Assembly (NCBI GenBank): GCA_019322535.1
Contig: JAHWIM010000050.1
Location: 1 to 30,596, forward strand
Direction of reading: 5' to 3'
Length of the DNA: 30,596 nucleotides
Origin: Candidatus Woesearchaeota archaeon
Lineage (GTDB): Archaea > Nanobdellota > Nanobdellia > Woesearchaeales > WJKL01
Position numbers and translations under genes: made by a program. Positions within the stretch are counted from its first letter, which is position 1. Each line of letters starts with the position of its first letter. Shown piece after piece: positions 24,384 to 30,508 of the stretch. The notes under the pieces are model-generated. The model made no database searches and was not told the DNA's origin. It saw only the letters and a list, made by a program, of their open reading frames with translations.

Positions 24384-25268
24384 TCATGTATTTTTTATAA
24401 CCTTAGCCAGAGCTATTCGCTCAATTTCAAATACGTCTAAACCAAGGTTTACCTTTTTCATATATCGTTCCTTCATCTCTTTTGATCCAATATCTTCAAT
24501 AAGAGAAAGATTATATTTTGAAAGATAATCACTTATATCTTTCGGGTCCAGGCCATAAATCCACATTTTAAGCCATTTAACCATCCATTTATACATGCCC
24601 TTTTTTGCAATATCATTGAGGTCTTTACCCTCAATAAGACTCTTTAGAATGTAGGTAAAGACAATTTTACTGCCAGGAGCAGCCTGCGCTACATATTTCA
24701 TAGTATTTTCATTAGCTTCTTTTGAAATATATTGGGAAACTCCTTCCCAGATAAAAAGAGTCTTAGAGGTTAAATCGTATCCTGCTTTTTCTAATTCAAC
24801 ATCAAGACTTTGCTTCTCAAAATCAACAGGAACATAAGTAACATGATTTGGAAGCTTTCCTAATATTTTTTTCATTTTTGCTTTTTTCTTTTTTATAACT
24901 TTGGGATGGTCCACTTCAAAGTAACGGATTTTTTCCACACCTGGAATATAATAAGCACGGCAATCCATTCCAGCACCCAGGTTGACTATTGTTTTAATTT
25001 CTTTTTTTGCAATACTATCTTTTAATACATCATTTATATAACGGATACGGCAAAGCAGCCAACCTGTCTTTCCAGGAGTACTTTTTTTCTCCAATCTCAT
25101 AAGAAAATCAAATATTTTAGGTGAACGCATGAGAAATAGAAAAAATCTGTAAAAAGGTGTTAATAATTTTTCAGCAAATGGATCTTCAAAAAGCCGCTTT
25201 TCTTTCGGATATAACATTCCATAGGCTCTTAAAAAAGCAACACCCATGCCTGTATCAATTGCTTTCAT
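24384..25268 (-). CDS. SAM-dependent methyltransferase, LCMT/TIGR00027 type
   Basis: About 294 residues. An N-terminal AFLRAYGMLYPKEKRLFEDPFAE stretch (shown here in part) and the motif NLGAGMDCRAYYIPG are typical of the leucine-carboxyl-methyltransferase-like group, many of which act on small secreted or cell-wall metabolites in bacteria; the substrate is unknown. ATG 25268 is preferred over the GTG two codons earlier. On the minus strand TATGGTATAGT (25301-25311) is an extended -10 of bacterial form rather than a TATA box. First gene of the foreign-looking region. Confidence 0.78.
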   Translation of the reverse strand: MKAIDTGMGVAFLRAYGMLYPKEKRLFEDPFAEKLLTPFYRFFLFLMRSPKIFDFLMRLEKKSTPGKTGWLLCRIRYINDVLKDSIAKKEIKTIVNLGAGMDCRAYYIPGVEKIRYFEVDHPKVIKKKKAKMKKILGKLPNHVTYVPVDFEKQSLDVELEKAGYDLTSKTLFIWEGVSQYISKEANENTMKYVAQAAPGSKIVFTYILKSLIEGKDLNDIAKKGMYKWMVKWLKMWIYGLDPKDISDYLSKYNLSLIEDIGSKEMKERYMKKVNLGLDVFEIERIALAKVIKNT

Positions 25269-25317
25269 AATCACTTCTTAATTAAAAATTTGTTAATATT
25301 ACTATACCATAAAAACA

Positions 25318-25349
25318 GTTCTAACATCGTCTAGTCTGGGGAGCCATTT
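25318..25349 (+). repeat. Cassette-boundary repeat, copy A
   Basis: GTTCTAAC (25318-25325) then ATCGTCTAGTC and TGGGGAGCCATTT. Shares its plan with copies B, C and D. The second half is the 3' end of a bacterial tRNA-Asn with encoded CCA. A 14-bp hairpin begins at its GCC. Confidence 0.7.
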
Positions 25350-25373
25350 AAATTTGCCTGCAAATTTAAATGG
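25344..25373 (+). other. 14-bp perfect hairpin in the copy A-B insert
   Basis: CCATTTAAATTTGC, loop CT, GCAAATTTAAATGG. Outer arms GTTCT-CAT-CGTC (25318-25331) and GACG-ATG-AGAAC (25381-25395) can pair around it with small bulges, so the repeat and insert fold into one long imperfect cruciform. Confidence 0.6.
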
Positions 25374-25496
25374 CGACCACGACGCAGATGAGAACGTTCG
25401 CCTGAGCAAAGAAGCGACCGAGTCTTTGACGAGGGCAGCGACTATTGCGAAGCTCGACCGCGCAGTCCCGCAAAGCGAGACAAGCACGTGAGAATA
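25374..25496. other. GC-rich insert between boundary repeats A and B
   Basis: Clearly higher in G+C than its surroundings, with no credible ORF (a 70-codon frame beginning MAPQTG is the antisense of the tRNA-like repeat). It contains CGCGCAGTCCCGC, related to CGCATGTAGTCCCG of the structured element at 29.2 kb. Confidence 0.5.
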
Positions 25497-25520
25497 TCCA
25501 GTCTGGGGAGCCATTTTTTT
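25497..25520 (+). repeat. Cassette-boundary repeat, copy B
   Basis: TCCAGTCTGGGGAGCCATTTTTTT: the tRNA-Asn 3' end plus CCA and a T-run, without the GTTCTAAC half. It leads straight into the promoter of the 125-residue membrane protein gene. Confidence 0.7.
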
Positions 25521-25524
25521 GAAT

Positions 25525-25535
25525 TATGATATAAT
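25525..25535 (+). promoter_or_regulatory. Bacterial extended -10 promoter
   Basis: TATGATATAAT (TG-n-TATAAT) lies 30 bases before the ATG at 25565, right after the T-run of boundary repeat B. No archaeal TATA box at the expected place. Confidence 0.6.
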
Positions 25536-25564
25536 CTAATCAATATCAAATAACAAAAACAAAT

Positions 25565-25942
25565 ATGGAATTATCCATTCTTATTGCAAAAATTGCTGCA
25601 GTTACTTACCTGGCAACTGGCATCGCCATGCTAAACGGTAACTTTAATTTAAAAAAGGTCTATCAAGAGATGGAAAAATCTCCAATGTTTATGACGTTGA
25701 TGGGGGTTTTTGTCTTAGTTCTTGGGATGCTTATTGTGCAGTACCACAATATCTGGGTAAAAGACTGGTCGGTACTGGTGACCATTATTGGATGGCTGCT
25801 ACTAATAGAGGGGGTATTTTATATTGTATTCCCAAAACAGCTACTTGCCCTGTTTAAAAGGTTGCCTCAAAGCCAGATCGGCTGGGGTATATTTACCCTA
25901 ATATTTGGTCTTATATTTGGCTACTTCGGTTTTGTGGCTTAA
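25565..25942 (+). CDS. Four-helix membrane protein, family member 1 (MELSI-AKI / HNIW family)
   Basis: The 125 residues form about four membrane helices. Features shared with the two copies at 29.4 and 30.1 kb are the start MELSI--AKI, a central HNIW, TI-GW, an FP after helix three, and a C-terminal GL-FGYFGFVA. The identical ends at both termini suggest function, not only membrane insertion. No described family is recognised. It is a one-gene unit between boundary repeats B and C, and its last codons are echoed at 25980-25995. Confidence 0.7.
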   Translation: MELSILIAKIAAVTYLATGIAMLNGNFNLKKVYQEMEKSPMFMTLMGVFVLVLGMLIVQYHNIWVKDWSVLVTIIGWLLLIEGVFYIVFPKQLLALFKRLPQSQIGWGIFTLIFGLIFGYFGFVA

Positions 25943-25951
25943 ACTAGACAG

Positions 25952-25976
25952 GTTCTAACTTCTTCCAGTCGGGGAA
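25952..25976 (+). repeat. Cassette-boundary repeat, copy C
   Basis: GTTCTAAC (25952-25959), TTCTTCCAGTC, GGGGAA. It begins ten bases after the stop of the preceding gene. The 16 bases TCGGTTTTGTGGCTTA at the gene end (25926-25941) recur with one change at 25980-25995, just past the repeat. Confidence 0.65.
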
Positions 25977-25996
25977 TTATCGGTTTTTTGGCTTAT

Positions 25997-26485
25997 TTAA
26001 GAATCAAAACGCCACTTTCCTTCTAGATACTCTGCAATAGTATCCCCACCTTCTGGCATACCATCTTTATCGCAAAAATCTCGATCTAGCCTGGTTGTTC
26101 CACTTTGATTAGTACCTCCATGTCTACCTTTAATTATATAGTTAATAAACTGATACCCACCATCAGGATTGGGATATTTAACTTCAAATACAAGTAGCTC
26201 CCCCTGTTTATTATTGATGATTCTAATAACTTCTAAATTTTTCGGTTCCAATTTATTAGCCATGGCAAAGAACACAATAAGCTTTGAAACATCCTCTTTG
26301 GAAAATATTCGCTTTTCTTTAATTTCTGAAGTTGCAGAAACTTTTTCAATTTCGGCTTTCTGCCTAGCCAAATTTCCAGCATTCAGACTTAATTCCACAG
26401 AATCTCTAATTTGTTCAATATCCTCACCTAGGGGGAGCTTTTCAATCTGCTCCAATATTGAGACATCAGTTTTATCAATGGTCAT
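25997..26485 (-). CDS. Protein of unknown function in a single-gene cassette
   Basis: The 162-residue soluble protein has a helical, charged N-terminal half and a beta-type C-terminal half with VFEVKYPNPDGGYQF, KGRHGGTNQSGTTRLDRDF and an ending EGKWRFDS. No signal peptide, membrane helix or catalytic motif is recognised. On the minus strand GTGTATAAT (26515-26523) about 30 bases before the ATG is a bacterial -10. It lies between boundary repeat C and a degenerate copy at 26527, pointing the opposite way to its neighbours. Confidence 0.6.
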   Translation of the reverse strand: MTIDKTDVSILEQIEKLPLGEDIEQIRDSVELSLNAGNLARQKAEIEKVSATSEIKEKRIFSKEDVSKLIVFFAMANKLEPKNLEVIRIINNKQGELLVFEVKYPNPDGGYQFINYIIKGRHGGTNQSGTTRLDRDFCDKDGMPEGGDTIAEYLEGKWRFDS

Positions 26486-26526
26486 TTCTTTGCTTTAGAA
26501 TTATTTATAATATTATTATACACTTT

Positions 26527-26546
26527 TTCTAACTTTACTGCAAGTC
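26527..26546 (+). repeat. Degenerate boundary repeat, copy E
   Basis: TTCTAACTTTACTGCAAGTC matches the left half of the boundary repeat with scattered changes, 67 bases before copy D. It lacks the GGGGAGCCA part. Confidence 0.4.
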
Positions 26547-26593
26547 CCTTCTTCGTGAATATTCATCTTAAAACCATAATCCAACCAAAATAA

Positions 26594-26627
26594 GTTCTAA
26601 CTTCGTCCACTCTGGGGAGCCATTTTT
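26594..26627 (+). repeat. Cassette-boundary repeat, copy D
   Basis: GTTCTAACTTCGTCC (26594-26608) followed by ACTCTGGGGAGCCATTTT, the most complete copy: left half GTTCTAAC, tRNA-Asn-like 3' end with CCA, and T-run. Confidence 0.75.
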
Positions 26628-26632
26628 TGATA

Positions 26633-26643
26633 TATGGTAAAAT
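26633..26643 (+). promoter_or_regulatory. Bacterial extended -10 promoter
   Basis: TATGGTAAAAT, 24 bases before the ATG at 26667 and directly after boundary repeat D; same arrangement as after copy B. Confidence 0.55.
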
Positions 26644-26666
26644 AAAACAAAATTTATATTGAGATT

Positions 26667-27308
26667 ATGAAAAAAATATTATTTGCCATCTCATTGGTGC
26701 TTCTAGTCGGTTGCGCTAAACAGCCAATATCTTTGGATGGTGTAGAAATCAGAAACTATGAGGGTAAAAATCTTTCATCTGTGAACGATTTTAGAGAAAA
26801 TTCAATAAAAGGTCCTCAACACATCAACAAAGAAGATTATAAGCTTAAGATTTCGGGTCTTGCTGAAAACCCTATCACCTATACTTATGATGATGTTGTT
26901 AATAATCATAAGCACTATCAACAAGTTGTAACTTTAAACTGTGTTGAGGGATGGAGTGTGACAATTCTTTGGGAAGGTATACTTGTTAAAGAATTAATTA
27001 GATCAGCAAAACCTCAGCCAACTGCGAACACGGTTATATTCCATGCGTATGATGGATATACCACGAGTTTCCCTCTGGAATATATCATGGACAATGATAT
27101 AATTATGGCTCATAAAATGAATGGTGTAACACTTCCGCCCGAGAGGGGTTTTCCTTTCCAGCTTGTTGCCCAGAGTAAATGGGGTTATAAGTGGATAAAA
27201 TGGATAACGGAGATTGAGTTATCAGACGATCCTGATTATAGGGGATTTTGGGAGAAAAGAGGCTACTCAAACACAGGCAATTTAGATGATAACTTCTTTG
27301 AAAAATGA
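26667..27308 (+). CDS. Molybdopterin oxidoreductase of the sulfite-oxidase/MsrP fold, as a lipoprotein
   Basis: The 213 residues begin with a lipoprotein signal (LLVGC, Cys16). They then contain the SUOX/YedY-type molybdopterin-binding domain: the metal-ligand Cys92 in TLNCVEGW, HAYDGY, PPERGFPFQLV, and KWGYKWIKW near the end. The enzyme is therefore predicted outside the cell membrane. MsrP-like enzymes reduce oxidised methionine or other S- or N-oxides, but the substrate is not shown here. It is translationally coupled (ATGA) to a small membrane protein with three histidines, a likely electron partner. Moco-making genes are not in the window. Confidence 0.85.
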   Translation: MKKILFAISLVLLVGCAKQPISLDGVEIRNYEGKNLSSVNDFRENSIKGPQHINKEDYKLKISGLAENPITYTYDDVVNNHKHYQQVVTLNCVEGWSVTILWEGILVKELIRSAKPQPTANTVIFHAYDGYTTSFPLEYIMDNDIIMAHKMNGVTLPPERGFPFQLVAQSKWGYKWIKWITEIELSDDPDYRGFWEKRGYSNTGNLDDNFFEK

Positions 27309-27532
27309 GAAACATTAAAAAAATCCAAGCTGTAGTTCATTGGTTACTATTAGTTGCCATAGTAATGTACATAATTACTGGCTTTGGTATAACACAATAT
27401 AGAATTGTTGAAGCTTTGACATTCGGTTTGCTGAGCAAGCCATTGTCTTTCGAAATTCATAATAATCTAATAATCCCTTTTATTGTTTTATTAGTCTTAC
27501 ACATTTATCTAAAATTTAAAAAAAGCAAATAA
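27305..27532 (+). CDS. Two-helix haem-b-type membrane partner of the oxidoreductase
   Basis: The 75 residues contain two membrane helices (about 9-30 and 54-69). His12 (VVHWLL) lies in helix one, His52 (EIHNNL) sits just before helix two, and His66 (VLHIYLKF) lies inside it, a spacing that would allow haem ligation as in cytochrome b561 or MsrQ-like proteins. It is much smaller than MsrQ (about 200 residues). The start overlaps the oxidoreductase stop by four bases. It would pass electrons from the quinone pool or a ferredoxin across the membrane; haem binding is inferred. Confidence 0.65.
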   Translation: MRNIKKIQAVVHWLLLVAIVMYIITGFGITQYRIVEALTFGLLSKPLSFEIHNNLIIPFIVLLVLHIYLKFKKSK

Positions 27533-27567
27533 AGTGAATCAGCGATAATTTCCCATACCTAATTCAG

Positions 27568-27590
27568 TACAGTTCTAGTTATAACTTCCA
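27568..27590 (+). repeat. Possible degenerate boundary repeat, copy F
   Basis: The stretch ACAGTTCTAGTTATAACTTCCAG shares GTTCTA and AACTT-CCAG with the boundary repeat, immediately before the methyltransferase ATG. Weak alone; supported by its location between units. Confidence 0.35.
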
Positions 27591-27595
27591 GATTT

Positions 27596-28528
27596 ATGAA
27601 AATTTGCAAAACAGATGAGGAATATGCGGAAAAACTTAGAAAGGAGCAGAAGTATTGGGAACAGCATTCTAAGTCAATCATGGAGTCTGGTTTTGACTTT
27701 CGCGAAAAGGAAACCTTTTGCGCAGATGATCCTGTCCAAATCTGGGAGGATATGCCTGTCCAGAATCTTTTTTTCGGTGATTTAAAAAAACGCATTTTTG
27801 AACTTGCCGGGCAACCGGGTTTAAAAGTGCTTGAGCTGGGTTCTGGAAGCGGATGGCTTGCCTATGAGTTAGCTATGCGGGGTGCGGAAGTTAAAGGGCT
27901 TGATATTGTCTCTGATGTAATCAATAAACTTAACAATGAAGTTGCAAAACTGCCTCACCTGAAATTACAGTTTATAGAAGCTGATATTAATAATGCTGAC
28001 TTAGGCACAAATCAGTTTGATCGGGTGGTAATCTGGGATTCACTACATCACTTTTCTGCTGCACCGGAAATTATCCAAAAAATACACACTGCGCTAAAAA
28101 AAGACGGAATGCTGATTTTTTGCGAACATATTGGAAGGCAGGGAGTCCGCGGATTGTTATCTAAGGGGCTTGGTTATATGGCGTGGCTTACCCTGCCGAC
28201 ACGAGAAAAATTCTCTGAGAAATTACTTACTCCATTTCAACGATTAAAACCAAAAAAATCTGAAAAGCATGAGGTTTCACCATTTGAAGATGTTGCCAGG
28301 CCAGAGGAATATTTATCTCAGGTTAAGAAACTTTTTGAAATTGTAGAATACAGCCAAGTTTTAAGTTTAGCGCGGCCATTTGTTGCACGCATTAGGCGAA
28401 AAACCAATACAAAGAAAATGAGCCTTGCTAAAAAAGTAGCCAAACTAGATAGGATGCTAATCCGGCTCAAGGTTTTACGTGGAGAGTATATTTTTATTGT
28501 TGCTAAAAAACTGAATATTCCCATCTAA
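27596..28528 (+). CDS. Class I SAM-dependent methyltransferase
   Basis: The 310 residues have a helical N terminus, SAM motif I VLELGSGSGWLAYELA (78-93), an acidic GLDIV at strand 2, EADINNADL, and WDSLHHF (motif post I/IV region), then a C-terminal region with many Lys/Arg. This is the Methyltransf_11/25 type, used on lipids, quinones, sugars or small metabolites. No substrate can be named. The N-terminal KYWEQHSKSIMESGFDF segment recalls methyltransferases of capsule or surface-sugar clusters. Confidence 0.8.
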   Translation: MKICKTDEEYAEKLRKEQKYWEQHSKSIMESGFDFREKETFCADDPVQIWEDMPVQNLFFGDLKKRIFELAGQPGLKVLELGSGSGWLAYELAMRGAEVKGLDIVSDVINKLNNEVAKLPHLKLQFIEADINNADLGTNQFDRVVIWDSLHHFSAAPEIIQKIHTALKKDGMLIFCEHIGRQGVRGLLSKGLGYMAWLTLPTREKFSEKLLTPFQRLKPKKSEKHEVSPFEDVARPEEYLSQVKKLFEIVEYSQVLSLARPFVARIRRKTNTKKMSLAKKVAKLDRMLIRLKVLRGEYIFIVAKKLNIPI

Positions 28529-28569
28529 AAACAAACGGCTCCATCCTCTTTGCCCTGCAAATACGAAAA

Positions 28570-29085
28570 CTATACCTTCTTCACCCCCCTCAAAAGACCG
28601 TAAGCAATCACCCCGCCAATTAAAGCTGTAAAAAATTGCGGCCAGCTCATCATGACGGCCAGTTTAGCAACAATCTTACCATCCAGCATTCGGCTCATCA
28701 GCCACACAACGGTTTGGTGCAGGAAGGCAAATTTAAGGAAGGCGGCGATCCCAAGGGCAGCAAAAAAATTCTTTTGGTAAAGATAATGAAAAACCGCAAT
28801 CAGAATAGCGTTTCCCAACATAATGAAAGGAACCATGGGCGCCAAGGGTAAAGGGAGTAACCCGGCGCTTAAGGCAACGGTGCTGGGTATCAAACCAAGC
28901 AAAACCGCTTCCATAGGGCCAATCAGAACCGTAGCAATGAGTAAGGCAGCGTTTACCATCGGCCCGGTAATCCATTGCACATGAATAAAGGCCGGCACAA
29001 TGATTGCAATACCGAGAAGGATAGAAAAAAGCAGGATTTTTGTCTTAGTGGAACTGAAAGCTTGAGTGAAAGTTTTTATTTGCAT
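28570..29085 (-). CDS. ECF-transporter S-component-like membrane protein
   Basis: The 171 residues have about six helices, with VQWITGPMVNAALLIA and LIGPMEAVLLGLIPSTVALSAG loops and an LGNAILIAVFHYLY helix, the form of vitamin-uptake S components (ECF family) and their relatives in CPR genomes. No EcfA/T genes are nearby. On the minus strand TATGCTTAAT (29115-29124) about 30 bases before the ATG is an extended -10 of bacterial type. Substrate and ECF membership are tentative. G+C content and codon choice are visibly higher than in the archaeal part. Confidence 0.55.
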   Translation of the reverse strand: MQIKTFTQAFSSTKTKILLFSILLGIAIIVPAFIHVQWITGPMVNAALLIATVLIGPMEAVLLGLIPSTVALSAGLLPLPLAPMVPFIMLGNAILIAVFHYLYQKNFFAALGIAAFLKFAFLHQTVVWLMSRMLDGKIVAKLAVMMSWPQFFTALIGGVIAYGLLRGVKKV

Positions 29086-29162
29086 AAATAAAATTGGTTT
29101 TTATTTTTTTCGCAATTAAGCATAACACAGAGATAAGGTCATTAAAACCTTATCAATAAAAC

Positions 29163-29185
29163 TTTAGGCAAAAAACTCAAAATAA
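29163..29185 (-). pseudogene. Remnant C-terminus of the four-helix membrane protein family
   Basis: On the minus strand the frame reads ...YFEFFA-stop, matching YFGFFA-stop of the intact copy; 19 of 23 bases agree with 29353-29375 and all four changes are transitions. It lies on the far side of the structured element, which therefore sits between the gene's end and an echo of that end. Confidence 0.5.
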
Positions 29186-29192
29186 ATTGGTG

Positions 29193-29344
29193 AGCTCGTA
29201 AGGAAGCGAGCGCATGTAGTCCCGATGTAGCTTTGGGTATGCTCCGCAGGGCCCCAAAGCAAATTGGGACGAAGTTAAGCGAGCTTTCTGTAGAGCGAAA
29301 ACACTTGTTTGGAAAGGCCGAAAACCTTTTCGAAAGGTTTTCGG
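29193..29344. other. GC-rich structured element (nested stems)
   Basis: Nested pairing can be read by eye: AGCTCG/CGAGCT (29193-29198 with 29280-29285), GTCCCGAT/ATTGGGAC (29219-29226 with 29263-29270, one wobble), GCTTTGGG/CCCAAAGC (29230-29237 with 29253-29260). A separate 12-bp hairpin CCGAAAACCTTT-TCG-AAAGGTTTTCGG closes the element (29318-29344). On the minus strand it contains GCTTAACTTCGTCCC, sharing AACTTCGTCC with the boundary repeats. It may be a structured RNA or a mobile palindromic element. Confidence 0.6.
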
Positions 29345-29353
29345 AATCAGCCC

Positions 29354-29737
29354 TTAGGCGAAAAACCCAAAGTAACCGAAAAATAGGCCAAGAGCTAATA
29401 CAATGACAGCCCAAATTGGCATATAGCCTTTCTCTTTAAACATGCCTCGCCAAAAAGCAAAGTGTTGTGGGAATACTAGGAGCATGAAACCTTTTAAGAG
29501 GGCGAGCCAGCCAAAGATGGTGATGACAACTACCCAGCTGTATTCCCATATATTATGATAAGTTACGATGAGTAAGCCTGCCACAGCTGCCATAATGCCC
29601 CCTAAATAAAGGACGGCATTGTTTTTGAGCATGTCGTCCATGGCTTTTTGATAGTAGCTTGGATTAATAAGCATACCCAAACCAATCATTAAGTAGGCGA
29701 CCGCAAATATTTTTGCAATAAGAATGGATAATTCCAT
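29354..29737 (-). CDS. Four-helix membrane protein, family member 2
   Basis: The 127 residues are a paralog of the protein at 25565-25942: MELSILIAKI start, YHNIW, TIFGW, FP, and GLFFGYFGFFA at the end. About four membrane helices. The upstream leader is A/T-only with no ribosome site. It is in a minus-strand run with the 103-residue gene (27 bases apart) and members 3 and 4, likely one operon. Confidence 0.7.
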   Translation of the reverse strand: MELSILIAKIFAVAYLMIGLGMLINPSYYQKAMDDMLKNNAVLYLGGIMAAVAGLLIVTYHNIWEYSWVVVITIFGWLALLKGFMLLVFPQHFAFWRGMFKEKGYMPIWAVIVLALGLFFGYFGFFA

Positions 29738-29763
29738 TTTTGTTTTGGTTAAAAATTAAAAAA

Positions 29764-30075
29764 TTATTTAAATCCTCTGAGTTCCATCATCCTGTCCATC
29801 TCCCCTCGACATCCATCGTCCTCCATACATTTCCATATACCAGGATGAAACTTGTCGAGGCCTCGCTTGGTTTTAAGACCAAAGCCGCCAAGAGCCGTTA
29901 TTAACAAACAACCGACAATCCCGATGACAAGTAAGGTGATACTTAATTTTTTAAGCTGATTTTTTTTGAGATTTCTTAAAGCCCAGACCACAAAAAAGAT
30001 GAGGCCAAGCAAAAAAGCTAAGGCAAAAAGCTTATGCAAGCCAGCCACTAGAGCAAAAGATAAAAAATTAGTCAT
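29764..30075 (-). CDS. Small two-to-three-helix membrane protein with a Cys pair
   Basis: The 103 residues comprise a hydrophobic N-terminal half with two helices (about 10-32 and 42-65) and a soluble tail with CMEDDGC and RMMELRGFK. The CxxxxxC pair could bind metal or form a disulfide. It lies between members 2 and 3 of the four-helix family with short A/T spacers, so it is probably cotranscribed with them. No known family recognised. Confidence 0.6.
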   Translation of the reverse strand: MTNFLSFALVAGLHKLFALAFLLGLIFFVVWALRNLKKNQLKKLSITLLVIGIVGCLLITALGGFGLKTKRGLDKFHPGIWKCMEDDGCRGEMDRMMELRGFK

Positions 30076-30100
30076 AATAATTTAAAGATTAAAATATAAA

Positions 30101-30484
30101 TTAGGCTATCCAGCCAAAATAGCTAAAAAGAAGACCGATCAAAAGGCCAAACCCGCCCCACCAAGCTTTTATGTTAATCCATTTCAAAAAGGCGAGGCTC
30201 ATTCTCTCCATCCATTCCGGAAAAAGCAGGAAGATGAGGCTTTTTAAAAGCCCGATCCAGCCAAATAGGGTAATAAGAATAGGCCAGCCCTGCCACACGT
30301 TGTGTTTAAGAACCCAGATAAAAAACACGACCAAGCCCATGAGGCTCATAGTAAAAATCCAGCTGGTATTCCTTATGAGTTCAGGCATGACCTTTTTGTA
30401 AAATTTTGAATTAAAAAGCACGCTAATGCCGGCGACCACATAAACCACGCCAATAATTTTGGCAAGAAAAATTGATAGTTCCAT
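30101..30484 (-). CDS. Four-helix membrane protein, family member 3
   Basis: The 127 residues start MELSIFLAKI, have KHNVW, TLFGW, FP, and end GLLFSYFGWIA. This is the most divergent of the three complete copies but keeps both termini and the HN-W motif. Spacing of 25 bases to the 103-residue gene indicates an operon. Confidence 0.7.
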   Translation of the reverse strand: MELSIFLAKIIGVVYVVAGISVLFNSKFYKKVMPELIRNTSWIFTMSLMGLVVFFIWVLKHNVWQGWPILITLFGWIGLLKSLIFLLFPEWMERMSLAFLKWINIKAWWGGFGLLIGLLFSYFGWIA

Positions 30485-30508
30485 AACTCAAAAATTAAGA
30501 ATTAAGAG

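Noticed and set aside
25318..25349. A complete tRNA-Asn gene
   Set aside because: Only T-arm and acceptor 3' halves are present; no D arm, anticodon arm or 5' acceptor strand is found upstream of any copy.
25302..25514. 70-codon frame on the minus strand beginning MAPQTG
   Set aside because: It is the antisense of the tRNA-Asn-like repeats and the GC-rich insert; this kind of frame is a known artefact over tRNA ends.
25318..26630. CRISPR array
   Set aside because: Repeats are few, unevenly spaced (about 70-640 bases) and separated by genes; no cas genes.
28636..28975. Frames overlapping the ECF-like gene (plus 71 codons, minus 80 codons)
   Set aside because: They come from the higher G+C of this gene; the 171-residue hydrophobic product is the coherent one.
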